A stretch of DNA of 64,000 bases from Mannheimia granulomatis (GTDB lineage: Bacteria > Pseudomonadota > Gammaproteobacteria > Enterobacterales > Pasteurellaceae): positions 620,001-684,000 of the forward strand of contig NZ_CP015030.1 of the NCBI RefSeq assembly GCF_011455695.1, read 5' to 3'. Numbering within the stretch: position 1 is the first letter of the stretch; every line of letters starts with the position of its first letter. Below the pieces are notes generated by a model. That model searched no databases. It saw only the letters and a program-made list of their open reading frames with translations, and was not told the DNA's origin. Below, in pieces: positions 35,834-44,735 of the stretch. A program made the position numbers and the translations under genes.

Positions 35834-35945
35834 TTAGATTTCTACACGCTGCTCAATGTCTTTCAATTCCGAAAATTTCTCTACCAAGCTTGGTATATCA
35901 CCAACATCATTACCGAGCCGACAATGAAAAGCGAAACAATCCAAT
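35834..35945 (-). pseudogene. Fragment of an ABC six-TM protein gene
   Basis: On the minus strand, stop 35836-35834 is preceded by PSLVEKFSELKDIEQRVEI, nearly identical to the C-terminus of the intact ABC membrane protein encoded at 37659-38507 (PRLVEKFSELKDIGSRVEI). Just upstream, in another frame, comes VSLFIVGSVMMLVI, matching its residues near 132-146. The roughly 115 residues between are missing and the frame is broken, so this is an internally deleted remnant of a second copy. It ends exactly where the acuR-acuI promoter begins. Confidence 0.75.
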
Positions 35946-35974
35946 TTGACACTATAAACCAAATGGTCTATATT
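35946..35974 (+). promoter_or_regulatory. Sigma-70 promoter of the TetR-AcuI gene
   Basis: TTGACA (35946-35951), a 17-base spacer and TATATT (35969-35974) form a near-consensus promoter. Transcription would start close to 35981, leaving a short leader before ATG 35998. Confidence 0.7.
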
Positions 35975-35992
35975 ATTTAGACCATTTGGTTT
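35956..35992. promoter_or_regulatory. TetR-type operator palindrome
   Basis: AAACCAAATGGTCTA (35956-35970) and its exact complement TAGACCATTTGGTTT (35978-35992) are separated by 7 bases. This perfect 15-bp inverted repeat covers the -10 box and the start region of the promoter, ending 5 bp before the regulator's start codon: a textbook autorepression site. Confidence 0.8.
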
Positions 35993-35997
35993 AATTT

Positions 35998-37617
35998 ATG
36001 AGACGTATGCAAGAAAAAGTTAAAAAGCGAGGGAGACCTGCTAAAAACCCTCCCAACTTTGATACCAAAACTCAACTTATTCGCACAGGCATTGAATTAC
36101 TCACAGAACGTGGTTATATCACAGCAGATATTGATAGCGTGCTGAAAAAAGCGGGCGTGCCGAAAGGTTCGTTCTATTATCATTTCAAAAATAAAGAAGA
36201 GTTTGGTTTGGCGGTAATTTATGGTTATGCCGATTACTTCAACCGAAAATTAGACAAATTTCTTTGTGATGAAACCCTTTCCCCACTTTCTCGCATTCTT
36301 GCCTTTTATGAAAATGCCAAATTAGGAATGGAAAAATTTGGTTTCTCTCGTGGCTGCTTGATTGGAAATGTAGCACAAGAAGCGACGATTTTGCCAGAAA
36401 GCTATCATTCCATTTTGAATGAAATTTTTGAGGTTTGGCAAAAGAAATTTGAGCAATGTTTTTTATCAGCTCAAACAGCAGGAGAATTAAATAATAAGTA
36501 CGACTGCAGACAGCTTGCTTACTTCTTTTGGCTCGGTTGGGAAGGGGCTGTAATGCGTGCCAAGCTGATTAAAACTCACGAGCCTTTAACGATTTTTATT
36601 GAATACTTTTTTCCACTCTCAAAAAACAAGGAATGCACAATGTTCAAAGCAATTTTAATTAACAAACAAGACGATCAATACATCGCCAATCTCTCAATGG
36701 TTGATGAAAAAGAACTACCTGAAGGCGATGTGTTAGTGAAGGTGGATTATTCTACGCTGAATTATAAAGATGCTCTTGCAATTACAGGCAAAAGCCCGGT
36801 TGTGCGATCTTTCCCAATGGTCGCTGGAATTGATTTGGTTGGCACGGTATTAGAAAGTCAATCGGAGCAATTCAAGATTGGCGATAGTGTTCTGCTAAAC
36901 GGTTGGGGAGTGGGTGAAAAGCATTGGGGCGGATTAGCTGAAAAAGCTAGATTACGTAGTGAATGGTTGATCTCTTTACCGGAGAATTTTGCCCCGAAAC
37001 AAGCAATGGCAATTGGTACTGCTGGCTATACGGCAATGTTATGCGTGAATGCGTTAGAGCAAAATGGTATTCAGCCTGATAGTGGTAAAGTGTTAGTGAC
37101 AGGTGCAAACGGCGGGGTAGGCAGTTTTGCGGTGGCGATTTTAGCAAAATTAGGATACGAAGTGATCGCATCAACAGGGCGATTAAGCGAAAGCGATTAT
37201 CTAAAATCATTGGGGGCGGTAGAAATTATCGATCGTGCCGAGCTAAGCGAAAAAGGCAAACCACTGATGAAAGAGCGTTGGGTTGCTGCCATTGATAGTG
37301 TTGGTAGCCATACACTTGCCAATGTGTGTGCCAGTACGCAATATGGTGGTGTAGTTGCCGCTTGTGGATTAGCTCAAGGAATGGATTTTCCTGCAACCGT
37401 TGCTCCCTTTATTTTGCGTGGTGTAACCTTAAAAGGTGTAGATAGCGTAATGTGTCCAAAGCCTTTGAGAGTGCAAGCGTGGCAACGATTAAGCGAAATA
37501 GTCGATGATGAGTTGCTTGCAAAAATTAGTCGTGAAATTTCTCTTGATGAAGTAATCTCAGCCGCAGAAAAATTACTAAAAGGCGAAGTGCGTGGTAGAA
37601 TTGTAGTAAAAATTTGA
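35998..37617 (+). CDS. TetR regulator fused to AcuI-type NADPH oxidoreductase
   Basis: One 539-codon frame joins two normally separate proteins. Residues 1 to about 212 are a TetR regulator (HTH near 30-70, KKAGVPKGSFYYHFKNKEEF) of the AcuR-like group. Residues 215-539 are a full-length MDR reductase (MFKAILINKQ start, GANGGVGSF near 369, ATVAPFILRGVTLKGVDSV) of the YhdH/AcuI group, which reduces acryloyl-CoA with NADPH. ATG 36640 (codon 215) has its own AAGGAATGCACA, and from there the protein is 325 residues, the normal AcuI length. So the cell may make a fusion, a free AcuI, or both. The missing stop could also be a sequencing or recent mutation effect. Confidence 0.82.
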   Translation: MRRMQEKVKKRGRPAKNPPNFDTKTQLIRTGIELLTERGYITADIDSVLKKAGVPKGSFYYHFKNKEEFGLAVIYGYADYFNRKLDKFLCDETLSPLSRILAFYENAKLGMEKFGFSRGCLIGNVAQEATILPESYHSILNEIFEVWQKKFEQCFLSAQTAGELNNKYDCRQLAYFFWLGWEGAVMRAKLIKTHEPLTIFIEYFFPLSKNKECTMFKAILINKQDDQYIANLSMVDEKELPEGDVLVKVDYSTLNYKDALAITGKSPVVRSFPMVAGIDLVGTVLESQSEQFKIGDSVLLNGWGVGEKHWGGLAEKARLRSEWLISLPENFAPKQAMAIGTAGYTAMLCVNALEQNGIQPDSGKVLVTGANGGVGSFAVAILAKLGYEVIASTGRLSESDYLKSLGAVEIIDRAELSEKGKPLMKERWVAAIDSVGSHTLANVCASTQYGGVVAACGLAQGMDFPATVAPFILRGVTLKGVDSVMCPKPLRVQAWQRLSEIVDDELLAKISREISLDEVISAAEKLLKGEVRGRIVVKI

Positions 37618-37622
37618 TGATA

Positions 37623-37650
37623 AAAAAGGCAACATACAAGTTGCCTTTAT
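37623..37650. terminator. Terminator between acuI and the ABC gene
   Basis: AAAAAAGGCAAC and GTTGCCTTTATTT pair with a 6-base loop. A-run and T-run on either side allow use by both convergent genes. Confidence 0.75.
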
Positions 37651-37658
37651 TTCATGAT

Positions 37659-38507
37659 TTATATTTCTACTCGACTACCAATATCTTTCAATTCGGAAAA
37701 CTTTTCCACCAATCTTGGCATATCGTCAAGGGAAAAGGCGAATGACCAAAGGTAGGTAATTACGGCATAAATATGCCCTGCGGTAACATTGTCGTTTAGG
37801 CTTAACATTGCCAATGCCGATCCGAACAGTAGGCAGAGTGAAATGCCGATCAGAAAGAAACTTAATGCTTCACGGTTGGAAATCGCAATGCGAAGTTTTG
37901 CCAATAATCCGTAGTGCTTGGTTAAGCCGTGATTTGAGCCTTGTTCAATCACGGTAACTTCGTTTTCCAAGCGGTTGTTTAATTTGAAATAGAGCCGATC
38001 ATTGAGTTTCGCATAGCGTGGCAGGGCAATCCCCCAGCCAAGTAGCACGAAAAAGGTGAGCAAGCCTGTCCAAAATTCAATGATCATCAACATTACCACC
38101 GAGCCAACAATGTTGAAAACGGAGGTAATCAATATCGGTAAATGCTCTTCAAAAAAATCGACAAACTGGCGGGAAAGTGCCGCGTGAGCAGCAGCCGATG
38201 AGGTTGAGCCTTTGCGTTTTTGATTGAGTACTGCATTTACCGCAAGCTCGGCATAAATCCGCACGAAAACCCGTGTATCCACCGCACGGCGTGCTGAACC
38301 GACCGCCCAAATCGAAAACACCATTACCGCATAAAGCAACGCTAACCCCACATCGTGGTTTAACACCGCATTGACCGCAAGACTGCCCACCAACGGATAA
38401 AGCAACAGCAATAAATTTTCTGCCGCCACCAGCGAAAACGTCACCCCCAGTTTTTTACGATGATCAAGGGCGATCTGTTTTAATGTACTGAATACATTGA
38501 TATTCAT
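37659..38507 (-). CDS. ABC transporter six-transmembrane domain protein without ATPase domain
   Basis: The 282-residue protein has six predicted helices arranged like an ABC exporter membrane domain (ABC_membrane_3 type) and stops after VEKFSELKDIGSRVEI with no nucleotide-binding domain; none is encoded nearby. It may dimerise with a separate ATPase or act otherwise. The gene diverges from a MarR regulator with inverted boxes between them, so it is probably the regulator's target. A broken second copy lies at 35834-35945. Function is unknown; drug or lipid-like substrate export is a family-level guess. Confidence 0.75.
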   Translation of the reverse strand: MNINVFSTLKQIALDHRKKLGVTFSLVAAENLLLLLYPLVGSLAVNAVLNHDVGLALLYAVMVFSIWAVGSARRAVDTRVFVRIYAELAVNAVLNQKRKGSTSSAAAHAALSRQFVDFFEEHLPILITSVFNIVGSVVMLMIIEFWTGLLTFFVLLGWGIALPRYAKLNDRLYFKLNNRLENEVTVIEQGSNHGLTKHYGLLAKLRIAISNREALSFFLIGISLCLLFGSALAMLSLNDNVTAGHIYAVITYLWSFAFSLDDMPRLVEKFSELKDIGSRVEI

Positions 38508-38512
38508 AAAGT

Positions 38513-38583
38513 AGTCCTAAAAATTACTTAATTGTGGTGCATTATAGGGAGGCTAAAATCAAAATCAAGTAAATTTTAGGACT
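38513..38583. promoter_or_regulatory. Paired inverted boxes between ABC gene and marR
   Basis: AGTCCTAAAAATTACTT (38513-38529) and AAGTAAATTTTAGGACT (38567-38583) are inverted copies matching at 16 of 17 positions, placed close to the two divergent starts. They are probable operator sites for the MarR protein, one near each promoter. Confidence 0.65.
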
Positions 38584-38639
38584 ATTAATCATTCTGTGCT
38601 AACCTATAACTATTTCTCAAAATCACATAAGGAAATACT

Positions 38640-39086
38640 ATGTCTCACTTTGATGAACTTTCTACACATATTGGCAAAATGGATGCTGTTATGGAAAGCT
38701 GGATTGCAAAGCTTGGCTTAACCTACAACCATTTTGCGGTGCTACATACTCTTGCCGAACAACCAAATGGTTGCACGCAAAAACAGATTGCAGACGAGTG
38801 GTATTTGCCGAAACAGACGGTATTTAATATCTGCAAAGAGTATCGGGAAAAAAGCTGGATTGAATTTGCCGAAAGTGAAAGCGATAAACGGGAGCGAATT
38901 TTGCTTTTAACCGAACAGGGTAAGGCTCAGGCTATGCCGATAAAAATAGCAACTGATTCAATTTTTGCCCGTGCTTTTGAACATTTTGGCGCAAAAAAAA
39001 CGGAGCAGCTTTTTAAATTAATGGCGGAATTGGGGGATATTTGCCAAGAAGAAATAAAATTGCATAGTGAAATAGCGAAAAGTTAG
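38640..39086 (+). CDS. MarR family transcriptional regulator
   Basis: The 148-residue protein has the winged-helix MarR pattern: LTYNHFAVLHTLAEQPNGCT, then KQIADEWYLPKQTVFNICKE (recognition helix, about residues 48-67), and the wing with ESESDKRERILLLTEQGK. It probably represses the divergent ABC six-TM gene and itself through the 17-bp inverted boxes. Ligand unknown. AAGGAA precedes the ATG. It is followed by lepA after a 125-bp gap with no terminator-like hairpin. Confidence 0.88.
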   Translation: MSHFDELSTHIGKMDAVMESWIAKLGLTYNHFAVLHTLAEQPNGCTQKQIADEWYLPKQTVFNICKEYREKSWIEFAESESDKRERILLLTEQGKAQAMPIKIATDSIFARAFEHFGAKKTEQLFKLMAELGDICQEEIKLHSEIAKS

Positions 39087-39211
39087 CCACTTTGGTACAG
39101 AGGATTAAGCATCATATCGACTTGTTTCTCTTTGCAAAACCTTGCATTTCAAGTACAATTCCCCGATTAATTTTTTGATAATAAACAACAAAACAGGACA
39201 TTAACTGCCCG

Positions 39212-41011
39212 ATGAAAATGCAAAATATTCGTAACTTTTCGATTATCGCTCACATTGACCACGGTAAATCAACCTTATCTGACCGCTTAATTCAAACCTG
39301 TGGCGGCTTATCAGACCGTGAAATGGAAGCTCAAGTGCTAGATTCTATGGATCTTGAACGTGAACGTGGAATTACCATTAAAGCACAAAGCGTAACTTTA
39401 AATTATAAAGCGAAAGACGGTGAAACTTATCAGCTTAATTTTATCGACACCCCGGGGCATGTGGATTTTTCTTATGAAGTTTCTCGCTCGCTCGCCGCTT
39501 GTGAAGGGGCATTGTTGGTAGTAGATGCAGGGCAGGGTGTTGAGGCTCAAACATTAGCCAACTGCTATACTGCAATCGAAATGGATCTCGAAGTTGTGCC
39601 GATTTTAAACAAAATCGACTTACCAGCAGCCGAGCCTGAACGTGTGGCAGAAGAGATCGAAGATATTGTTGGTATTGATGCGATTGATGCAGTACGCTGT
39701 TCGGCAAAAACCGGTTTAGGGATTGAAGATGTTTTAGAAGATATTGTGAAGAAAATTCCGGCACCGGAAGGCGATGCAGAAGCTCCATTACAAGCACTGA
39801 TTATTGATTCTTGGTTCGATAACTATTTAGGCGTGGTGTCTTTAGTGCGTGTGAAAAACGGTGTGTTACGCAAAGGTGATAAAATCAAAGTGATGAGTAC
39901 CGGACAATCCTACAATGTAGATCGTCTTGGTATTTTCACGCCAAAGCAAGTAGATACCACTGAGCTGAAAACAGGTGAAGTAGGTTGGGTAGTCTGCGCG
40001 ATTAAAGATATTTTAGGTGCACCGGTGGGCGATACATTGACTCATCACCACAATTCAGCCACCGAAGTATTACCAGGCTTTAAAAAAGTAAAACCGCAGG
40101 TTTATGCAGGTTTATTTCCGATCAGTTCGGATGACTACGAAGCGTTCCGTGATGCGTTAGGTAAATTAAGCCTAAATGATGCTTCATTATTCTATGAGCC
40201 GGAAACCTCAAGTGCGTTAGGTTTTGGTTTCCGTTGTGGTTTCTTGGGACTTCTCCACATGGAAATTATCCAAGAGCGTTTAGAGCGTGAATACGATCTG
40301 GATTTGATCACCACTGCCCCAACGGTAGTCTATGAAGTAGTACAAACAGACGGTGAAACCATCTATGTGGATAGCCCGTCCAAATTACCGGCAATCAATA
40401 ACATTGCGGAAATCCGTGAGCCGATTGCAGAGTGTAATATGCTTGTGCCACAAGAATTCTTAGGCAATGTGATTACCCTTTGTGTGGAAAAACGTGGTGT
40501 GCAAACTAATATGGTTTATCACGGTAACCAAATTGCGTTAACCTATGAGATCCCGATGGGAGAAGTGGTGTTAGATTTCTTCGACCGCTTAAAATCAACC
40601 TCTCGTGGTTATGCTTCGTTAGACTATGGTTTCAAACGCTTCCAAAATGCTGATATGGTACGTGTGGATATTATGATTAATGGCGAACGTGTTGATGCGT
40701 TAGCGATTATTGTTCACCGTGCGAATGCCGCTTATCGTGGGCGTGAGCTAGTGGAAAAAATGCGTGAATTGATTCCACGTCAGCAATTTGATATTGCTAT
40801 TCAAGCGGCAATTGGTAACCACGTTATCGCTCGCTCAACGGTAAAACAGTTGCGTAAAAACGTATTGGCGAAGTGTTACGGTGGAGATGTAAGCCGTAAG
40901 AAAAAACTGCTACAAAAACAAAAAGAGGGTAAAAAACGCATGAAATCTCTCGGTAATGTAGAAGTACCACAAGAAGCGTTCTTAGCAATTCTTCACGTTG
41001 GCAAAGATTAA
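39212..41011 (+). CDS. lepA: Elongation factor 4
   Basis: LepA is a ribosome-bound translational GTPase that affects initiation and back-translocation. The 599-residue protein shows G1 AHIDHGKS (13-20), G3 DTPGHVDF, G4 NKIDLP, and the LepA-specific C-terminal domain ending [19 protein letters not shown] second in-frame ATG two codons later is also possible ([16 protein letters not shown]). The order lepA-lepB-rnc-era-recO is the common gammaproteobacterial cluster. Confidence 0.97.
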   Translation: MKMQNIRNFSIIAHIDHGKSTLSDRLIQTCGGLSDREMEAQVLDSMDLERERGITIKAQSVTLNYKAKDGETYQLNFIDTPGHVDFSYEVSRSLAACEGALLVVDAGQGVEAQTLANCYTAIEMDLEVVPILNKIDLPAAEPERVAEEIEDIVGIDAIDAVRCSAKTGLGIEDVLEDIVKKIPAPEGDAEAPLQALIIDSWFDNYLGVVSLVRVKNGVLRKGDKIKVMSTGQSYNVDRLGIFTPKQVDTTELKTGEVGWVVCAIKDILGAPVGDTLTHHHNSATEVLPGFKKVKPQVYAGLFPISSDDYEAFRDALGKLSLNDASLFYEPETSSALGFGFRCGFLGLLHMEIIQERLEREYDLDLITTAPTVVYEVVQTDGETIYVDSPSKLPAINNIAEIREPIAECNMLVPQEFLGNVITLCVEKRGVQTNMVYHGNQIALTYEIPMGEVVLDFFDRLKSTSRGYASLDYGFKRFQNADMVRVDIMINGERVDALAIIVHRANAAYRGRELVEKMRELIPRQQFDIAIQAAIGNHVIARSTVKQLRKNVLAKCYGGDVSRKKKLLQKQKEGKKRMKSLGNVEVPQEAFLAILHVGKD

Positions 41012-41033
41012 TTTGCTAAAAAAATGCGAAATT

Positions 41034-41053
41034 TGACCGCTTGCAAGCGGTCA
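41034..41053. repeat. Head-to-head uptake-signal palindrome after lepA
   Basis: TGACCGCTTG and CAAGCGGTCA abut to form a perfect 20-bp palindrome of two uptake-signal cores in the lepA-lepB gap. Confidence 0.8.
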
Positions 41054-41078
41054 TATTTCTTGAAAATTTTGCAAAAAA

Positions 41079-41102
41079 CCTAGTACGCTTAGCGTGCTGG
41101 GG
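41079..41102. repeat. Solo hairpin resembling hairpin 1 of the intergenic repeat
   Basis: CCTAGTACGC-tta-GCGTGCTGGGG starts like hairpin 1 of copies A-D (CCTAGTACG in copy B) but none of hairpins 2-4 follow. It may be a relic or an independent small hairpin just before lepB. Confidence 0.4.
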
Positions 41103-41123
41103 TAACTAAAAAAGGAACATTCA

Positions 41124-42101
41124 ATGGCACAATTTATGCCAATTATTTTTTTAGGCATTATTTACGGTATTTGGAAATGGTTGGATTCAATGCAGCTACC
41201 GAATACGATTTCAATTATTTTAGTTGTCCTAGTTCTGATTTGTGGAGGATTTTGGGCATTTTATAAATTTAGTGCTGATCCAAGACGTAAACGGGCGATT
41301 GCACAACAACAAAAACGCTTAGGTAGAGAATTAACGGCAGAAGAGATTGCCGATATTCAGCCAAAATCAGCAGTAGGCGAATTTTTTGCTTCGCTTTTCG
41401 GTGTGTTGTTTTTTGTAACGGTATTGCGTTCATTTTTATTTGAACCCTTTCAAATCCCAAGTGGTTCAATGGAACCAAGCTTACGCGTGGGTGATTTTTT
41501 AGTGGTAAATAAATTTGAATACGGTATCAAAGATCCGATTTGGCAAAAGACGTTAATCGAAACCGGCAAACCTGAGCGTGGCGATGTGATCGTATTTAAA
41601 GCACCTATTGAGCTACATGTTGATTATATTAAGCGAGTAGTTGCCATTGGTGGTGATAAGTTGAAGTATGATTTTGCGACTCAGCGTTTGACCTTAACCA
41701 AAGCTAATGGCGAAGTGCAGGTTTTTGAATATAGCGAAGGCAAGCCAAATGCAGAGTTCTTCTATAAAGGGGAAATGCAAGTTGAACGTACTGAGAAAAG
41801 TGATGTTATCCACCAAATTTTAAATCACCCGATGGCATTTAACTATGCTCCTTATTTCTTCAAACAAGAAGGGCTATCCGAGGGAGAATGGATTGTGCCG
41901 GAAGGGCATTATTTTGTAATGGGTGACAATCGAGACAATAGTGGTGATAGCCGTTTTTGGGGATTTGTACCCGAACAAAATGTTGTAGGCAAAGCCAGCT
42001 TTATTTGGCTAAGCATTGATAAACAACAAGATGAAAGCTCACTTAAAGCCTTATTTAGCAAAGGGCTACGTTTCTCAAGAATGTTTACTTCCATTCACTA
42101 A
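41124..42101 (+). CDS. lepB: Signal peptidase I
   Basis: LepB removes signal peptides from exported proteins. The 325-residue protein has two N-terminal transmembrane segments (about 5-22 and 30-48), plus a third hydrophobic stretch near 86-105 leading to the catalytic domain, nucleophile S115 in IPSGSMEPSLRVGDF and general base K170 in YIKRVVAIGGD, followed by the MGDNRDNSGDSRFWG box. Tad pseudopilins encoded nearby use a different peptidase. Downstream is a terminator, then rnc. Confidence 0.96.
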   Translation: MAQFMPIIFLGIIYGIWKWLDSMQLPNTISIILVVLVLICGGFWAFYKFSADPRRKRAIAQQQKRLGRELTAEEIADIQPKSAVGEFFASLFGVLFFVTVLRSFLFEPFQIPSGSMEPSLRVGDFLVVNKFEYGIKDPIWQKTLIETGKPERGDVIVFKAPIELHVDYIKRVVAIGGDKLKYDFATQRLTLTKANGEVQVFEYSEGKPNAEFFYKGEMQVERTEKSDVIHQILNHPMAFNYAPYFFKQEGLSEGEWIVPEGHYFVMGDNRDNSGDSRFWGFVPEQNVVGKASFIWLSIDKQQDESSLKALFSKGLRFSRMFTSIH

Positions 42102-42110
42102 TAAACTGAC

Positions 42111-42137
42111 AGGGCGTATTGCATACGCCCTTTATTC
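42111..42137 (+). terminator. Hairpin between lepB and rnc
   Basis: AGGGCGTAT and ATACGCCCT form a 9-bp stem with loop TGC, followed by TTATTC. It may terminate or attenuate before rnc, or act as an RNase III processing site. Confidence 0.65.
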
Positions 42138-42172
42138 AAATTAAAGGCAAGCAAAAGCCTAAAATAAATACT

Positions 42173-42847
42173 ATGCAATTAGAACGATTACAGAAAAAAT
42201 TAGGTTATCAGTTCCATAACCTGGATTACCTCACACAGGCTTTAACACATCGTAGTGCGGCGGCAAAAAATAACGAACGTCTTGAGTTTTTAGGCGATTC
42301 AATTTTAAATTTTACTATCGGCAAAGCCTTATATGACAAATTCCCTAAAGCTAATGAAGGGGAGCTTAGTCGTATGCGGGCAACCCTTGTTAGAGAGCAA
42401 ACCTTAGCTATTATTGCTCGTAAATTTGATTTAGGCGATTATCTGAAATTAGGGCCGGGCGAGCTAAAAAGTGGTGGATACCGCCGAGAATCTATTCTTT
42501 CAGATTGCGTTGAAGCGATTATTGCAGCAATTTATCTTGATCAAGATATGGCAAAAGCAATGGAAAAAGTAGCAGATTGGTATGCGGATTTACTAAATGA
42601 AATCAGCCCGGGCGATTCGCAAAAGGATCCAAAAACACGCCTACAAGAATTTTTACAAGGCAAAAAATTACCGTTGCCGGAATATGATGTGTTGGATATT
42701 AAAGGCGAAGCTCATAACCAAACATTCCGAGTCACTTGTAAAGTGATTAACTTAGATGAAATTTTTATCGGCATAGGCACAAGTCGCCGTAAAGCTGAGC
42801 AGAATGCAGCAGAGAAAGTATTGGCTGTAATTAAGACAAAAAAATAA
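42173..42847 (+). CDS. rnc: Ribonuclease III
   Basis: RNase III cuts double-stranded RNA, including rRNA precursors. From ATG 42173 the protein is 224 residues, close to the E. coli 226, with the signature [10 protein letters not shown] (34-43), the second acidic cluster [13 protein letters not shown] near 115, and a C-terminal dsRNA-binding domain ([19 protein letters not shown] to the end). An in-frame ATG 18 codons upstream falls in the preceding hairpin and is rejected. Confidence 0.95.
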   Translation: MQLERLQKKLGYQFHNLDYLTQALTHRSAAAKNNERLEFLGDSILNFTIGKALYDKFPKANEGELSRMRATLVREQTLAIIARKFDLGDYLKLGPGELKSGGYRRESILSDCVEAIIAAIYLDQDMAKAMEKVADWYADLLNEISPGDSQKDPKTRLQEFLQGKKLPLPEYDVLDIKGEAHNQTFRVTCKVINLDEIFIGIGTSRRKAEQNAAEKVLAVIKTKK

Positions 42848-42892
42848 TGAGTTCCTCTTTTTAGCAAAGAGGACTAAATAAAGGAAACTAAA

Positions 42893-43810
42893 ATGACAGA
42901 ATTAAACCAAATCCCGGCTAAAACCTATTGCGGTTTTATCGCTATTGTCGGTCGCCCAAATGTTGGGAAATCGACATTATTAAATAAGATTTTAGGGCAA
43001 AAAATTTCAATTACATCACGCAAAGCGCAAACTACCCGCCACCGTATTGTCGGCATTCACACTGAAGAACAATACCAAGCAATTTATGTTGATACTCCGG
43101 GGCTTCATATTGAAGAAAAACGAGCAATTAACCGTTTGATGAACCGTGCGGCAAGTTCGGCAATTGGCGATGTGGATTTAATCATTTTCGTAGTAGAAGG
43201 TACAAAATGGACGGAAGATGATGAAATGGTGCTGAACAAACTGCGTGCAGCTAAAGCCCCTGTTCTGCTTGCGATCAATAAAGTAGATAACATCAAAGAA
43301 AAAGAAGAATTATTGCCGCATATCACTGAACTTTCACAAAAATTCGATTTTGCTGAAATTCTACCGATTTCCGCACAACGTGGAAAAAACGTCCATATTT
43401 TACAAAAATATGTGCGTAAATCATTGCGTGAAGGAGTTCATCATTTCCCGGAAGAATATGTTACAGACCGTTCGCAACGTTTTATGGCATCAGAAATTAT
43501 CCGTGAAAAATTAATGCGTTTTACCGGTGAAGAGCTGCCTTATTCTGTAACGGTGGAAATTGAACAATTTAAGATGAACGAGCGTGGCGTTTATGAGATC
43601 AACGGTTTGATTTTAGTTGAACGTGATGGACAGAAAAAAATGGTCATCGGTGCCGGTGGTCAAAAAATTAAGACCATTGGTATTGAAGCCCGTAAAGATA
43701 TGGAACGCCTATTTGATAACCAAGTCCACCTTGAACTTTGGGTGAAAGTCAAAGCCGGCTGGGCTGATGATGAACGTGCGTTGAGGAGTTTGGGGTACAT
43801 GGATGAGTAG
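42893..43810 (+). CDS. era: GTPase Era
   Basis: Era binds 16S rRNA and helps assemble the 30S subunit. The 305-residue protein has G1 GRPNVGKST (20-28), G3 DTPGLH, G4 NKVDN, and a C-terminal KH domain containing [28 protein letters not shown] precedes the ATG. It lies between rnc and recO as in many gammaproteobacteria. Confidence 0.97.
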   Translation: MTELNQIPAKTYCGFIAIVGRPNVGKSTLLNKILGQKISITSRKAQTTRHRIVGIHTEEQYQAIYVDTPGLHIEEKRAINRLMNRAASSAIGDVDLIIFVVEGTKWTEDDEMVLNKLRAAKAPVLLAINKVDNIKEKEELLPHITELSQKFDFAEILPISAQRGKNVHILQKYVRKSLREGVHHFPEEYVTDRSQRFMASEIIREKLMRFTGEELPYSVTVEIEQFKMNERGVYEINGLILVERDGQKKMVIGAGGQKIKTIGIEARKDMERLFDNQVHLELWVKVKAGWADDERALRSLGYMDE

Positions 43811-43858
43811 TCTAAAACTGCTCACATTCTGAAGTTGATTTTGAAATCTTGAACAAAT

Positions 43859-43896
43859 CTCCCCTTCTCCTCTTTGCTAAAGAGGGGAAGGGGAGG
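43859..43896. terminator. GC-rich hairpin between era and recO
   Basis: CTCCCCTTCTCCTCTTT and AAAGAGGGGAAGGGGAG pair around loop GCT with one offset base, giving a strong hairpin without a long T-run. Such CT-rich palindromes recur in this family; a related one is at 266-300. Confidence 0.6.
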
Positions 43897-43937
43897 TTTG
43901 GCAGAAGTATTAAAACCTCATAATTAGTAAAAATATT

Positions 43938-44660
43938 ATGACCACAGACCAATGGCAACGAGCCTTTGTACTTCACCGCCGAGAATACAGCGAAAGTAGT
44001 TTGCTTGTGGATTTCTTCACAGAACATCACGGGCGGATCACACTACTTGCCAAAGGGGCGAGACGTTCTCGTTCGCCATTAAAAGCCGTGCTACAGCCGT
44101 TTACACCGTTGTTGTTGCGTTGGACAGGAAAGGGCGATTTGAAAACCTTAACCAAAGCAGAGCCGGCAGCCTTAACCTTGCCGATGAATACTATTTCACT
44201 TTACAGCGGTTTTTATATCAATGAAGTACTTGCACGAGTATTGGAAAATCAGACCGCTTACCCAACGCTTTTTCAGCATTATTTAAGCTGTATTACTCAG
44301 CTTGCTACCCAACAGGAAGTTGAACCCATTTTACGTACTTTTGAATTTCAGACCTTAAAAGCACTTGGTTATGGTGTGGATTTTACTCATTGTGCGGCAA
44401 CAGGTTTAGCAGTAGATGCGGATATGAGTTATCAATTTAGAGAAAATGAGGGCTTTATTGCCTCTTTACTGCAAAATAATAATAGTTTTTTAGGGCGGGA
44501 GCTGCTGGCATTTGCCGAGCTGGATTTTTCGGAAAAGTCTACTCAACAGGCAGCAAAACGCTTTACCCGAATTGCATTAAAACCTTATTTAGGTTCTCAG
44601 CCATTGAAGAGCCGAGAGCTATTTCAAGCTATTTTGCCGAATAAATTAAAAGGAAGTTAA
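43938..44660 (+). CDS. recO: DNA repair protein RecO
   Basis: RecO helps load RecA on SSB-coated DNA in the RecFOR pathway. The 240-residue protein begins with the OB-fold segment [21 protein letters not shown] and contains [23 protein letters not shown], both typical. The zinc-finger cysteines present in some RecO proteins are largely absent, as in E. coli. It converges with the tad operon across an uptake-signal terminator. Confidence 0.95.
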   Translation: MTTDQWQRAFVLHRREYSESSLLVDFFTEHHGRITLLAKGARRSRSPLKAVLQPFTPLLLRWTGKGDLKTLTKAEPAALTLPMNTISLYSGFYINEVLARVLENQTAYPTLFQHYLSCITQLATQQEVEPILRTFEFQTLKALGYGVDFTHCAATGLAVDADMSYQFRENEGFIASLLQNNNSFLGRELLAFAELDFSEKSTQQAAKRFTRIALKPYLGSQPLKSRELFQAILPNKLKGS

Positions 44661-44676
44661 ACTTTATTTATCTAAT

Positions 44677-44724
44677 AACAAGCGGTTGGATTTGCAAAAT
44701 ATTTTACAAATCCAACCGCTTGTT
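44677..44724. terminator. Long inverted uptake-signal terminator between recO and tadG
   Basis: AACAAGCGGTTGGATTTG (44677-44694) and its exact complement (44707-44724) make an 18-bp stem with a 12-base loop. It separates two convergent operons and can stop both. Confidence 0.8.
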
Positions 44725-44735
44725 GTTAAAGAGAG

